The position numbers and the translations under genes are program-made. From Ailanthus altissimus (Eukaryota > Streptophyta > Magnoliopsida > Sapindales > Simaroubaceae): a stretch of DNA of 64,000 bases. Where the stretch lies: assembly GCA_946807835.1 (NCBI GenBank), contig OX327700.1:24836001-24900000 (forward strand). Reading direction: 5' to 3'. Below the pieces are notes generated by a model. That model was not told the origin of the DNA, did no database searches, and saw nothing but the letters and a program-made list of their open reading frames with translations. Every line of letters begins with the position of its first letter. The stretch's first letter is position 1. Shown here piece after piece: positions 1 through 12,342 of this stretch.

Positions 1-2
1 AT

Positions 3-182
3 ATTGACAATAGATTTGGAACAAATCAGAATCTTCCCAGCAACTTGCCATTGCAATCAGATTTTGGTTCAAGTCTTGGCCCTCATGTCCAACCTGAATC
101 TTCCTTGCAGAGTACTAGGGGATCTGACCCTATACAGATGAGTGAAGCTACCAACGTCGTTTGTTTGTCAGATGATGACTGA
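3..182 (+). CDS. C-terminal end of an unidentified gene (partial)
   Basis: An open frame enters from the left edge and ends at TGA 180-182, giving about 59 residues rich in Ser, Asn and Gln. The last residues read NVVCLSDDD: a short hydrophobic stretch followed directly by Ser and three Asp. This resembles a SUMO-interacting motif, which is found at the ends of several plant SUMO-pathway and chromatin proteins, but I cannot name the gene. The segment has no other recognisable domain. The next locus (PAL) lies tail to tail with it, about 440 bp away. The frame was chosen because it is the only one open across the segment with gene-like composition; it may be the last exon of a larger gene. Confidence 0.5.
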   Translation: MDNRFGTNQNLPSNLPLQSDFGSSLGPHVQPESSLQSTRGSDPIQMSEATNVVCLSDDD

Positions 183-623
183 CCATCTGTTACATATTAT
201 ATGGTTTTGCATTTGTTAACCTGGTTTGGGCATGAAGATCCTGTGGAGCTCAAGATTAATTGGGCCTGGGTCAGAAATTGTATAATCCAGCCGTTTGTAA
301 GGGAATTTTGCTGCTGTATATATTTGATTACTTGTAGTGATAATTATATGAGAAACAAAGGGGTGGGCGAGGATAAAATGTTTTTTTTTTTAATTCGAGT
401 GATTATTTCTCCCATCTGCCCGGTTTAAATCTCTGGACTAAGCAGATCTGAAATTGAGGATATTTTATTATTTTATTGAGATCAGACTCCAACAGAGATG
501 GGAAAACAGAAATTTTCATTTTAAATACAAAGTAAGACGTGCATTGTTTTCTCTATACAGTAGAAGTTCAAATTTTAAATATAAAACAATGTTTTTACCA
601 CAATCTCAAATATGGAAGAGAAC
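183..623. other. Convergent intergenic spacer (3' UTRs)
   Basis: About 440 bp lie between the stop of the + strand gene and the stop of the PAL pseudogene on the minus strand. It contains a T-run near 380 and no convincing coding region. It probably carries the 3' untranslated regions of both loci. Confidence 0.5.
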
Positions 624-1388
624 TCAACAAATTGGAATAGGAGCGCCTGTCCCATTTTCTAAGACATTCGAGCAGCGGGTCAATTATTTCCCCGGCAAAT
701 AGCCGTAAACACCTTATAACACTCCTCTCCTGGTGAAGTTGCCTTCTCCAGTCAAAAACCTTAGTCCCCAACTCTTCCCTAACAAACCTATACAATGGAT
801 AGGACCTGCGCTCCTTAATCTTGCTTGGGATAGTCATATTACCGCTCTCGAAGGCATTTCTAGCACTCTCAAATTCTTTAGGCAAAAGGTTCTTCAGCCC
901 CTCCTCAAAATCACATATCTTTAAGAAGATTGAGGCATTTGCATTCGTCAAATCGTTGTTTATCAATGCATGATCGACAAGAACTTGCCTTGGTTTTCGC
1001 ATCAGCGGGTAAATTGCGCTGCCGGGTTCATCAGCATATGTAAAAACTGGCTCCCGATCAACCACTGTAAGCAAATCTTTCTCGCAGAATCTTGGAAGGA
1101 TGGAGCTCTCCATTGACCCCCATGGTTAGGACTTTCTTAGCCACTTGACTGATTGTGTTCTTAACCGTGCTCTTCAAATTCTCCTCCAAGTGCCTTAAAT
1201 CTATAGCCTGGCAAAGTGCAATCAAGTAAGTTGAGGACATCAGCTTTAAGATATCAATTGCTTCAGCTGTCTTTCTTGCAGAGATCAGCCCCAAAGAGTT
1301 CACATCTTGGTTGTGTTGCTCAGCACTTTGGACATGGTCACAGGATTGGCTAGAAATTGGAACTCTGAACAATATGCCGCCATTGCTA

Positions 1389-1805
<417 letters not shown>

Positions 1806-1964
1806 TTATAGCTGCAGCCACAATTTTTCCAGGAAGATGCTTCAACTTATGCCTCAAGTGATCTGTAAACTGACTTTCCTTGCATAACTTCCGCAAATAT
1901 CGCAGACAAAACTTCCGATAAAACACTCAAAATATTAGCTTCAAAAAGTACTATAGAAGCCAAG

Positions 1965-2496
1965 TGTCACGCCCCAAATATTCTCAAGCAATTACTCGAG
2001 TATTTGGCGCGCGACAAGGCCACCAAGAGGGGTTTTGGCCCATGATGTGTTACATGGGTTGAAGCTTCTAGAAGGCCCAATGGATTTGGGTTAATGCCAC
2101 ATGTGTGTGGTAGGTGGGGGAGTTTTCTAGAAAAGGCATATTCCATGAGATATTCTTTTGGTAGTTGGCATCTTTTGGAATATTCCTTAGCATATTCTCC
2201 TCTTTAGATTTGGACCCTTGGATTAGAGTTAATCCTAGCCGTCCATTGTATATAGCTTTAGCTATAAATAGATGGAGTTCTCATTTGAGAATCCATCCTC
2301 CAAATTGTAGAAATACTCTTAGCTTGTAAGTGTATAGCTTTGTAATCTCTCTTTAGTAATAAAATACGAGAGCATTCTCTCAAACACTTGGTGTGCTTCT
2401 TCTTCATCTCTTTCTTTGGTTAATTGGGGTCTTGTAGGCTGCTTAGCACTAGCAAGTGTCTAAGGCCGCACGGTTTCGAGAAATCGGGGCGTGACA
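1965..2496 (+). mobile_element. Solo LTR of the young Gypsy family, inside PAL exon 2
   Basis: This 532-bp sequence runs from TGTCACGCCCC to GGGGCGTGACA (perfect 11-bp terminal inverted repeat). It is flanked by the 4-bp duplication CAAG (1961-1964 and 2497-2500). It is a close reverse-orientation match to the LTRs at 23726-24256 and 26785-27315, so it is a solo LTR left by recombination of a full element. A TATA box (TATAAATA, about 2263) and an AATAAA-type signal near 2357 are visible. Its sense strand is +, antisense to PAL. Confidence 0.93.
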
Positions 2497-2881
2497 CAAG
2501 CCAGCTCCAACTGCAAGACCCTCTTTAGGTTGCAACTCAAAAAATCCCCCGTCAATTCCTGTCAGGCGAAAAGTTTCAGCAGCATTCAGAATCTCTCCTG
2601 CTGGGCCTACAGCCACAGAATTTGGACGGCCGGTCAAGAGTCCGGCAATGTACGAAAAAGGGACTAAATCGCCAGAGGCAGTGATGGAGGCACGCAAAGG
2701 CAAGCATGGAGTAATGTTGTGGTTAAGTAACTTAGTGATTGCTTCCAGGATCTCAAACCTGATGGCTGAGTAGCCCTGGAGAAGTGTGTTGATCCTCACT
2801 AGCATTGCTGCTCTTGTTGCCGTGTGTGGCAATGTGTGGCATGATTCTGTCCCTTTCTCAAAGATTCCAGCATTCAAGAAT

Positions 2882-5258
2882 CTGTAGCAACATTAATAAT
2901 TATTCAAATATCATTATTCTTTATGCTATCAGATAAATTATTTGATCGTGACAAGTTATAATGTGACAAAATGTATACAAAGTCATCAATCTTTAGTGTC
3001 AACATATTTTGAACACGTAATATGTTTGAAGAACAAGTACCAAATGCCTGCTCATAAAGTTTTGTAAATTAGTGAAAGAACAAAGCAAAGGACATGCATA
3101 CGGCTCACGTCGTATTATTCCCACATGAATTTGGTGACATGAAAATTCTTGACATAACCATGTGATCAAACGAGGTTCAGCTAAATTTGCTGAAATTTTT
3201 GCGCCTGCTTTGCACAAATGGAATTCTTGACCGGATTGAAAAATATATATATATATTTTTTTTCTCCTACTTATGGTGCCTACTCTATGTTTATTTTATA
3301 CACATTTTTGCTAGTATTTTATGCAAATTAAACCCAAGGCGTTTAAATTGAAAGTTCCATATATATTTTAGTTTTAATCTTTGAATGTTTTCGAGTTTGT
3401 ATAAGGATGCAATAATAATGTATTTATAGAGAAACAAATTGATAATAGTTGTGGAGTATATGTGTAAGTATGTTCAAGTATATATTTTCCTCGATTCTTG
3501 TGAGGTTTAGGGTTTAGGGTTGAAACAGCGAAATCAGAATGGTAGCATCAGTGATATGTGCCAGCTGTTGAAGACAAGCAGCAATCTGGTGTCTGGTGGA
3601 GATGTCTGTTAGCGTTGCTGTATTTTCTATATTAGATGTTGTCGAGTCACCTCTGTATATTTCCACACCTGGGTTAGTTTCTATTGATGAAGTCGTGTCC
3701 AATATATATTCTATCCAATCAAATATCTATATGTTTATGATAAATAAATTGAACAAAATTCATTAAGCACAAGTTTTATGAGCCATACAGTTAATTATTA
3801 GTTGGTTATAATACTCAGCGAAGATCCAAGAGTTGGAGCCTTGTTTGTAATGAGACATAGACTTAGGAATATACTAGTAACTGCATAGTTACAAGAGTTG
3901 CAATCATGTGCCAGAAAATTTCAGTTGCACCAGTGCCTCAAGCATTATCAAGGAGGATGCATTGATTGATAGAAAGCCAGCATCAATCTAATTGGATAAA
4001 CCCAAGTAACTGAGGGATCAAGACGTCGAGCCAAAGATGTTAAACCAAGAGAAGAGAAATGGAGAAGAAGAAGATAGAAAAGAAGAAGAGAAGAAGAAAA
4101 AAAAAGGGAGGGAAAATGAAATAGTTTAGTAATGGATTTATTAAAAAAAGTGAATTTGTTGAGTAATTTATAAATTCAAATAACCTCAGCTATAAAATAT
4201 ATGTATATATTTATTAATTGTTTTCTTTTCTATTGTAACCATTTAATACCATGCTTTCTATGAATAATAAATTTTTTAGTGAAAAAAGAAGAGAATTTTT
4301 TATAAATAGCCAATAGGTTGGGTCATTTTCTTATTTATATAACTTTAAATTTTTTTAATTTTGGTGGTCAAATAATTAAAAAGCAAATAAAAATACTTTT
4401 TACACTATTTTAAAAATATTCACTATAATAAACAGTATCAACGATAGTAAACAGTTTGTTTTCTAACTTTTTATTTTATTTTCTAACTTATTTATTTATA
4501 ATTTTACTTTATTATGTATGATATTATTCATTTATATTATTTATTTAACATTATATTTATATTTATTCAAATTTAAATTTGTATTTATTTATTACAATTA
4601 TATTTATTTTATTTATTCACTTGTTTATTAAATAAAATAAATATAATTTTAATAAATAAATATAAATTTTAAAAATAATATAAATTAATCATGTCATATA
4701 TAATAAAATAAAATAAATTAAATAGTTACTATAATAGATACTATTTACAAATCTACTATTTACAACAACAGATACTGTTGAAATAGTGGAAAGAATATTT
4801 TTATCAACTTTTAAATTATTTAACTATAAAAATTAAAAAAATTTAAAGTTAACTAAATAAAAAAATAGCCCCAACAAATTAATTATTCACGAAAAATTAA
4901 AAAATATATATATTTTAGCAGTCACCCACTTGTCATTGCCGTTCAGAATTATCCCACAAGACCGGTACTGAGCCATCCCCTTAATAAATTATAGGGATCC
5001 ATAGAAATTAGAAAGGCAAAACAAATCCAAAAATATATAAAAATAAATGACAAAAGAGAGGATACCAAAGCCCGTGCCACAGCATAAATGTTTTTTTTTT
5101 ATGAATTCTTAGTTCTACAGCATAAAAGTTAACAACACAACCTACACCTATAACAACTGTAAAATGAACTTATTATTTTACATAATTTCCTACTAAACAC
5201 AATTAATATTCAATAATCTTTGGTTAAGAATATGAATTAAAAACAAAATAAAATATAC
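2882..5258 (-). other. PAL intron
   Basis: This intron of about 2.4 kb has donor GT at 5258-5257 and acceptor AG at 2883-2882. It is very AT-rich. It holds a MITE (about 4315-4872) and a GA-rich stretch near 4060-4115. Short frames inside it (for example 3514-3702) look non-coding. Confidence 0.85.
4315..4872. mobile_element. AT-rich MITE-like inverted repeat in the PAL intron
   Basis: The left arm (from GTTGGGTCATTTTC, about 4315) and the right arm (ending GGCCCCAAC-like, about 4872) are imperfect inverted repeats of roughly 130 bp. Both arms share the block AACTTTAAATTTTTTTAATT. The centre is AT-rich with no coding. This fits a non-autonomous DNA transposon (MITE). I could not define the target duplication, so the superfamily is open. 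Confidence 0.65.
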
Positions 5259-5611
5259 CTAATGAGCTCCTTCTGTAAAGCGGCTCCTTGTTTGGTTCTC
5301 CTATGAGAAGTTGCACCAAAACCAGTTGTCACTCCATAACTATCCGTGCCATTGTTCATGCTCTGTGTTACCCACGCACTGCTAGCTTTGACAGCAGCCC
5401 TGGCTGACTCCCTCAGCTCCACAGTGACCCTGGCATCACTGCTGGCCACCGCCGCCACCTGATCTACGGTCAGAGTCTCACCGCCTAGTCGAACCACCAG
5501 CTTCCGGTACTCACTAACCATCTTCTTCGCTTCATCTGAATGGCTTCCCTTCAATGACTCTGCTGCTGATAGCCAGTTCAGTGGATCATTATTATGGCAC
5601 AATTTTCCCAT

Positions 5612-5900
5612 TAAAATAACCCCATTTTGCTTCTCACGTGAAACCTCTATTGTTTACGTTGCCAAGAAGAGAATATTTATAATGGGTCCAATATGGTTTG
5701 TATCGTGACCAAAAACGGAAGTTTAATAAAAGCTCAGAACCTTGGATATAGGAATGTGTCAGAGAGAGCACAGAAACCAAACGAATATATTTGTTGAATG
5801 TTTGGTTACCGGGTAAGTAAGGGAAAAGTTTTTAAAGAAGAGAAAATGTACGGGCTTGGTTTTATAAGCTAAAATTTAGTGATGATGGGTTGTTTACCAC
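5612..5900 (-). promoter_or_regulatory. PAL upstream region with TATA and AC-element-like boxes
   Basis: Reading on the minus strand, a TATAAATA box lies near 5667-5675, about 60 bp before the ATG. ACCAAAC-type AC elements, the MYB sites typical of phenylpropanoid genes, occur at 5776-5782 (+) and 5800-5806 (-). A CACGTG-like G-box core lies near 5634. The motifs are seen in the sequence; promoter function is inferred and probably decayed along with the gene. Confidence 0.5.
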
Positions 5901-6519
5901 CTTTTGGATCGTGACGTGAGAGCTCACAAACATATTTTCTTCGACATAGATTTTCTTATAGACTTTCCTTTCTCTATTTTTTATAGATTTTATTTGACAA
6001 ATATATTTTTTCAATTATTTTTTTTATTTTTTTATTTACTTAGTCCTACTGCAGTCAAGTAATATTTTAAGGTAAAAGTTTTTCTGTTATATTTAATGAT
6101 AAATTTTATTTCTCATAAAAATTTGACAATGAATTTAAGATAATAACAACTTAATTCATATCATTGATTGCTTCTTAGTATTTGCCAAGTCCCAAAGTCT
6201 CGTTGCAGTGGCTTTTTCATAAACTTGCATCAATATATTATTAAATAAATATAGAATGTTGTTAAATGCTGTCTCCTCTATTTCTATTATCTTTTCATCA
6301 CTTAGTTTTTTTTTTGTTTTGTTTTAGTAAAATTTTAGTAACTGTTTTTTGAACTAGCAAGATGCTAAAGACTAAAATCTATCTATTCGTTAAATTTCTA
6401 CACCTTAAATTTGATGGTTACTATTTTTTAAATTCTTGGTAAATTACCCTTTAATCTTCTTTTAATCTTTTAAAATTTCGGCTTTGATACTATTATTAGA
6501 GGTCTTGAGTCTACAAGAG
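5901..6519. other. AT-rich intergenic DNA
   Basis: I see no gene, RNA or clear repeat structure here, only T-rich runs. Confidence 0.5.
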
Positions 6520-7000
6520 GAATGCCTAGTATTACGGACTGAGTGCTTATCATTAATCCAATAGACTAGCTTGTTAGGTAATACTACTTACCCGCTCATA
6601 TTTACTTAAGATCCTTCCAATTTTTATTCGATGTAGGGCATGACATTCTCCCCCCCATGCAATCATATGACGCTCTCGTCATAGTCTGGCTTAAACACAA
6701 GAGCCAATCTAACTCGTATTACCTATTCTCCTTGAAGTCACGAGGGACCTATATCCCATGTGGCAATCGTTATTGGGGCAATTTTGGAGCCTTATATGCA
6801 AATAAGAATTTGTATCTACTTTGATACCACTTGTACTGCAGAAAACTTGCTATTAACCTAAAAGATTACCTTGTTAAGTAATACTACTACTCGCTCATAT
6901 ATATACAAGATCTACGTAATTTTTTTCCGATGTAGGATATGACATTAGGATCCAAGTTTTCAACCTAAAAGACTAACCTTTTGGGCGAGTAATTCTCCTA
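6520..7000. repeat. Dispersed repeat with a duplicated internal block
   Basis: Two related blocks occur at about 6540-6665 and 6845-6960. Each contains a GTTAGGTAATACTACT-like stretch, a CCGCTCATAT stretch and a CGATGTAGG-ATGACATT stretch. This looks like an old LTR or intergenic repeat. No coding was found and the family was not identified. Confidence 0.45.
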
Positions 7001-7985
7001 CTTATAAACCGAGGTATCAACAAGTTTTTTAGCTAATGTGGGGATAACCAACTCATTTAACAATCATATATTGAACGAAACTTTCACTGGTGAAGGGACG
7101 ACATTGGACTTTTTATTTGAACAATGAGTTTATCTACATTCTAACTACTAAAGTTTGACTTTGATACCACTATTAAAAATTCGCACTCCAACCCAAGACT
7201 TAAATCTAAGAATGAATAATCAACAAACAGTAAAGAAATAAAACTAAAAAGATAAAACACCAAAGATTTATTATGGTTCGGTTCTAATGAACCTACACTC
7301 ACTCTTGAAGTTAATCAAGATGCGCAACACCACATTATATCTCAAAATCATACAAATATTCTCTAGTATATATTCTCTCTCTAGATAATTTATCTCTCTA
7401 AGCAATCATTCTTCTCTCTCTCTAACTAAAGTGAATGAAAAAATTGATTGATAATTAAAGTAATCTAAATTTGAGCCTTATATATAATGGCTAGTTTCAT
7501 GACTTTTTCTTGGATTTGGTTTTCATTAAGGAAGAAGGAGTATTTGAAATTGACTTTGTTTTATATAAGGAGAGTGAGAAGATGTTGTTGTGGAATCTTG
7601 TTTTGACCATGAAAAAAGAAAATTAATTTTGAAACTGATTCATATTTAAAGAAATTATTTATAATAATAGGAATTATATTTTATTCTAAATTAATATACA
7701 TTTTATCCTTGTCCTTATTAAAAAGAAGAAGAGTGTTATCTTTACTTATATTATGTTAATTAAATTGTGATAGATATAAAATATCAAATTAAAAAGACAT
7801 ATTTTCTTTAAATTCCATTTGGAAGTTAAAGGCTAATTATTTTTATTGACAAAATTAGTTACAACAAATACTAAAAACTTTTTTCTTACTGGCTTTCTTT
7901 CATTGGTGTCCTTAAATGAAGAAAGTCATATATATATATATATGTATGTAGAGGTAAAATTAATTGATTTTTAGCTCAAATAATG
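7001..7985. other. Old LTR-like and AT-rich sequence
   Basis: Around 7150-7560 there is a TTTGATACCACTATT stretch, then an ATTTATTATGGTTCGG stretch and CT-rich runs. This is the pattern of decayed plant LTRs and their primer-site flank. No ends or target duplication could be set. The rest is AT-rich with nothing recognisable. Confidence 0.35.
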
Positions 7986-9400
7986 TGGTACTTAATTGAT
8001 GCTTTATTAGTTAAGTAAAAGCGCACGCTATCATATCTAGTAATATAGAATTTAAAGTTTAAGTATCGATCCCATAGGAACTATGCGATCTAATTCTATA
8101 ATAAATACGCATTTTTATGTGTTCGTCATAGCTCCTAACTAGTTAATTGCTAGTCTTTAGCAATTCAAGCGTAAATAGAATATGCAAGACTACCTAACCA
8201 TTTCAAACAAAAAGTCAGTTCAAGATTACTATTGCTATTCTAGTTTTTTTAATTATAACTTCCAAAATTTATGTGTGTGTGAACTAAGCCGCAACCATCT
8301 TACCACAAACCACAATAAATATAGCCTTAAGAATTTCTCCAAGTAAAAGGCTCAACTTCATATCCTCACAAGTGTGTGACTATTTAAAAGATTATGATTT
8401 CTCTCATGGAGTTGGAAAATAGTTAAACATTCTAGAAAAAGTCAATTTTAAGGACAGACATACAAACTAACATTGATCCAAAGATAGAAAAATTAATCGT
8501 TTTAAAAATTAATCATTCTTGACATGCACTAACTTTAGAACTTCAATTATCTTGTGAAAATAATACAAATATAGCTTTGTGAGAAAACTGTCTTACAAAA
8601 TATTTGTCTTATAAATTTTAATAAAGACTTTTTAAAATTAATTGATTCTTTTTTTTTCTTTCTATTTTTTTTTTTGTTGGTATTTTACTTTTTTTTTTTA
8701 AGAATACAAGAAAGCATAATATCAATCTAAACAAAAATTAATCAATTCAAAGGATCAATGAAGATACATAAGCTATTTTCTCAACCTTTCCACTTACTTA
8801 CAAAAGATATATGAGATTAGAAAAATATATACTTAAACATGGAAATTCTCTTGGCTATATAAATTGAATCATCCATCTTACCACAAGACTTAACATTGTA
8901 CTAAAAAATATTTCAGAAGTCATTTTGTTGTAACCTAAATAGAAACAGTGACTTAATCCAAATAATTTTAAAATCATACCTAGGTAGAAAAGAAAATTCC
9001 TTTATACAAGAATTACCAAGACTACAAGCAAAACAACAATGCCTGAAATATAAAACAAAATAACAAGTTAATTAAAATGCATTTCAAAAGTTAGAAATAA
9101 AACTTCTTACTCTGCCATTCTAATTTGACCTAAAATACGTCTAAAGAGTTCAAGAATGAACTTTTTACTCTGCCATTTTAACCAAATGTCGGACCCCATT
9201 ATCCTATTTTTTTAATGCAAAATACAACTTATGTCTACTATCCCCCCTAAACCAAATGAAACATTATCCTCAATGTTTAAATAGAAAAAGATAAAGTATA
9301 TGAGACATTACCTGAAACGCTAGTTATTCGAAAGAAACAAACCTGAGAGACACTTAAGCAAATATAAACTAAAATGATGGTGTTGATAAATAAATAAAAC
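7986..9400 (-). repeat. Decayed LTR-like repeat of the GTATCGATCCCA group
   Basis: Near 8020-8095 it carries the block (AAGCGCACGCTATCA...GTATCGATCCCATAGG) that is shared with the LTRs at 10789, 16485, 19412 and 32805. The downstream sequence is AT-rich with no coding. Near 9240 a CCCCCCTAAACC / CCTCAATGTTT stretch typical of plant LTR elements appears. The boundaries are uncertain. Confidence 0.4.
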
Positions 9401-9409
9401 AAAGAAAAA

Positions 9410-10059
9410 TTTACAAACGAAGTGTCAGATCTAATTTTCGCTTGTTAAGGCCCATTGACCAATTGATCCGAGTTATTGCTAGGTTAGGTTCGTAGGTAAC
9501 TGCCTATAATTTGTCAATTAATTCATCCGCATTGGTAGCAGAAACGAGGATTTGTCATGCCGAATGTGAAATTAAATTCTGTTCCACTGTTTGATCAAGA
9601 AAACAGAGTAAGCAATCAAAATAGTTATTAACATTCAACAAACCTATGGGTTTTCGATAGATATTCAGTTGGGTCTAAGAAGCAATTTGAAAAATTTCTT
9701 TCAAGGTACCAAAATCACCTGGTAAAGCAATAAAAGTGTCTGTATTGTAAAGCATTCTAACTATACGTTTATGCATGGATGAGATTCGTAATTCTTCCCC
9801 TATTGTTTTTCCAGTCAGGTGTTCCACAGCTAAAGTTGTAGGAATAATACCTAAAACTTGACTTCCTTCTAAATGTGTAGTTGTTGACACACACCCCATT
9901 AACTCAAGGCTACCCCCTTTCATAAATTAAATGAATTTTTCTTGCAGCCAATGCTTCTCCTAGATTGTTTGCTTCTTCTACAAACACTTTATTTTCCCCA
10001 AGACTAGATCCATAAAATACACATATATTTCAAAATTGTTGAATTGAGGTTTCCTTCAT
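9410..10059 (-). pseudogene. Intronless LOG-like cytokinin phosphoribohydrolase pseudogene
   Basis: LOG enzymes release active cytokinin bases from cytokinin riboside 5'-monophosphates. The minus strand can be followed from an ATG at 10059 for nearly a whole LOG protein. It contains ICVFYGSS near the N-terminus, the (G)GSLELMG region, and GIIPTTL. It also has LPGDFGTLKE, a decayed form of the PGGxGTxxE signature, then [12 protein letters not shown] and VSATNADEL. Defects are a TGA after about nine codons, a frameshift at the GGS stretch near 9922, a TAG where the family has Trp (about 9672), and later stops. Plant LOG genes normally have several introns. Their absence suggests a processed retrocopy, although no poly(A) tail or target duplication survives. 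The family is clear; which member is not. Confidence 0.82.
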
Positions 10060-10415
10060 ATTTACACTCACCTTTATCTCAATATATGAAAATGAAGAAA
10101 ATGATGTACTATATTTATGAGTACCAAATGATAACAATGTTTTGGTAACCCGAAAGTTTGTCAAAAGAGATTTAAAAATAAAATACAAAAATTTAAACAT
10201 AAAGACCCACATGCATTATTTAACTAAAAGATTTGAATTCAAGACATCTATATAAGTAGCCATACTATTCATAATAAAAAAGTTTAAAATTAAAACACAT
10301 ATATTTATAGGTAGTTGTGATTGTGACTCACATATTCCTCTAGTTTTACGTCCAGTAATGGCTTAAATGCTCTCTATGAGTCAGAGATAGGCTTCCTATC
10401 CAATTTTCTTATAAA

Positions 10416-10783
10416 TTAGCAAACAAGGTCTTTTAGAGTTAGATTCCTGTGACTATACCGTTGATGTTTATTTTTGAATTTATTCCATAAATTGAGAAGT
10501 TCACGTTGCACGAGCCCACATGGATGCATCTCAAAATTCAATAGGATATCATCCAAAGACTCCTTACTCACTGCATCCTTAATGAACTGAATTTTGTCTT
10601 CTCGATTTCTAGATGCAAATCCTAAAGAACGACAACTCCGATTACAATTCCATTGAGCGCTTTTATGACAGACTTTGTAACCTTTTTGTTCGTCGCCTTT
10701 TGGCATAATAACTTCTTCCAAGACTAGGCATAAAAGAAACAAAATCATTTGCAGACTCATCAGATAATCAAATATTGGCTTCG
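10416..10783 (-). pseudogene. Downstream half of an unrecognised ORF split by a solo LTR
   Basis: The open frame 10760-10416 (114 residues) starts MSLQMILFLLCLVLEE and continues with Cys- and charge-rich sequence (about residues 29-45) and a Leu-rich tail. I do not recognise it. Removing the solo LTR at 10789-12203 puts it in the same frame as the segment at 12342-12209, with a single TAA at the junction. It lies between the Athila integrase remnant and the position expected for a 3' LTR, so it could be a 3' ORF of that element or an unrelated gene fragment. Confidence 0.35.
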
Positions 10784-10788
10784 ATTAA

Positions 10789-12203
10789 TGTTGTGTGATT
10801 TCTATATTACAAACTAACGCAAGTGCACGTTATCGCAACAAGTAATATATGATAAGTAGAGTGTCGATCCCACGGAGAATTGTTATTACTTGCTAAGTAC
10901 TAAAATTATGTTCTCCTATTCTTATTAAAGCTATTGGCAATTTAATGGTTTTAATATTTAAACTAACTAAACAAGAAATAATAATAATTACAATAATTGA
11001 GCAAGGAGAACAATTGTGATAGCACAAATACTCAGATACCTAGGATTACAATAATCCCTCAATACTTCACTTGAATCCAACTACTCCCCTTAGAACTATC
11101 AATATGAATGTCAACCAAGAACTCTAATATCCTCACAAGCCTCTTTTGCAGGTCAAGTGAGTATATCTCATTCAATTAACTATCTATATGTCTATGATAA
11201 TCAAATTGAAATAAGATTCATTAAGTTCAAATTCTCTAAATGGTCATATATGCCTATGAGTATATGTCTATCTCATATGAAACTCATGCCTTTTACACCA
11301 TGATCATACATCAATTTATCCATGGCCAACACAAAATTTCCTTTGTCAAGTTCATTAAGGTTCCCTAATCAATCTAATACATTTTCATGTAATTAGAAGC
11401 ATTTAGCATAGAACAAATTGAACAATTCCATACCAATATGATAAATAAGGAAAAATAATCAATCCAAGCTACATATTGAGTTCACATTGTAATCCTAGCA
11501 ATAAAACTTAGTTCATAATTGAAAATATAAGTTTAGAGCATCTAACAACATCATTATACATGTTGGAATCAACAACAAATACGAATTTGAAGAGAAGAAG
11601 AAATTTCCCTTGATGCAATGGTGATGTTCTTCCTCCAAAATGCAGAAATTCTTCTTCTTCCCCTTGATTTTTGCCTCTTGTTGTTGATTCTTGCTTCCAA
11701 GACCCAAATGAAGTGTTTATTTTCGTGCTCTCTACTGCCCTTTTTCTCCTCCTTCTCTCTTTGGCTAAACAATAGGTGTTTATATAGGTAGGGTTGCAAA
11801 AAGAGGACAAAAATGCCCTTAAGGAGTGCCCAGAATTCAGCGCCGCGGCGCTGCGATTCAATGCCGCGGCGCTCACTTTCTGCAATTGGCGCCGCGGCGC
11901 TGAAATTCAGTGCTGCGGCGCTGCACTGTAGCAATTGGGGCCGCGGCGCTGAAATCCAGTGCTGCGGCGCTGCATTGTAGCAAACAGTGGTACTGTTGCT
12001 ACAGTACACTGTAGCAAACAGTGCCTCCATTCGTATTTTTATCTCTAATGCTCCCGTTTGCGCCCATTTTCCGGTATATTTGCTCCGATAATGCTTCAAC
12101 CTATAAAACAACATTAATATGCATAAATAGCCCAATTATTGAGATAAATTGAACAAATATCAAGTTAGGAAGATAAAATAGTTTATACAATTACGCCTTA
12201 TCA
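10789..12203 (-). mobile_element. Solo LTR, 1.4 kb, with TSD ATTAA
   Basis: It starts TGTTGTGTGATTTC and ends CGCCTTATCA. It is flanked by ATTAA at 10784-10788 and 12204-12208. Near its left (3') end it has the AAGTGCACGTTATCGC / GTGTCGATCCCACGG block shared with the repeats at 8020, 16500, 19440 and 32830. At 11838-12000 it carries six GC-rich repeats (core GCCGCGGCGCTG). By comparison with 32805-34172 it reads on the minus strand. It interrupts the ORF at 10416-12342. Open frames within it (for example 11508-12135) are non-coding repeat sequence. Confidence 0.85.
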
Positions 12204-12208
12204 ATTAA

Positions 12209-12342
12209 CCAACGAATATCCAAGGGATATTACTCAACATCAATAGCCATAGTCTTTTACACCATGCTTTGTAAATCTTAAGTAGAGCATTTTGAGGCAA
12301 TGGAGGAAAGCGTTTCTTAAAGTTAGCAAGAATACGATCCAT
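12209..12342 (-). pseudogene. Upstream half of the split unrecognised ORF
   Basis: It opens with ATG at 12342, reads MDRILANFKKRFPPL and continues with Trp-rich sequence to a TAA at the solo LTR insertion site. In the joined sequence the frame carries on into 10783-10416. The product is unknown. Its place just downstream of the Athila integrase suggests an element-encoded 3' ORF. Confidence 0.35.

Noticed and set aside
3505..3522. Telomere-like GGTTTAGGGTTTAGGG
   Set aside because: Only about two repeat units in an intron; too short to call an interstitial telomere.
5259..5611. PAL as a functional gene, judged from intact exon 1
   Set aside because: Exon 2 carries a solo LTR and several frameshifts, so the full enzyme cannot be made.
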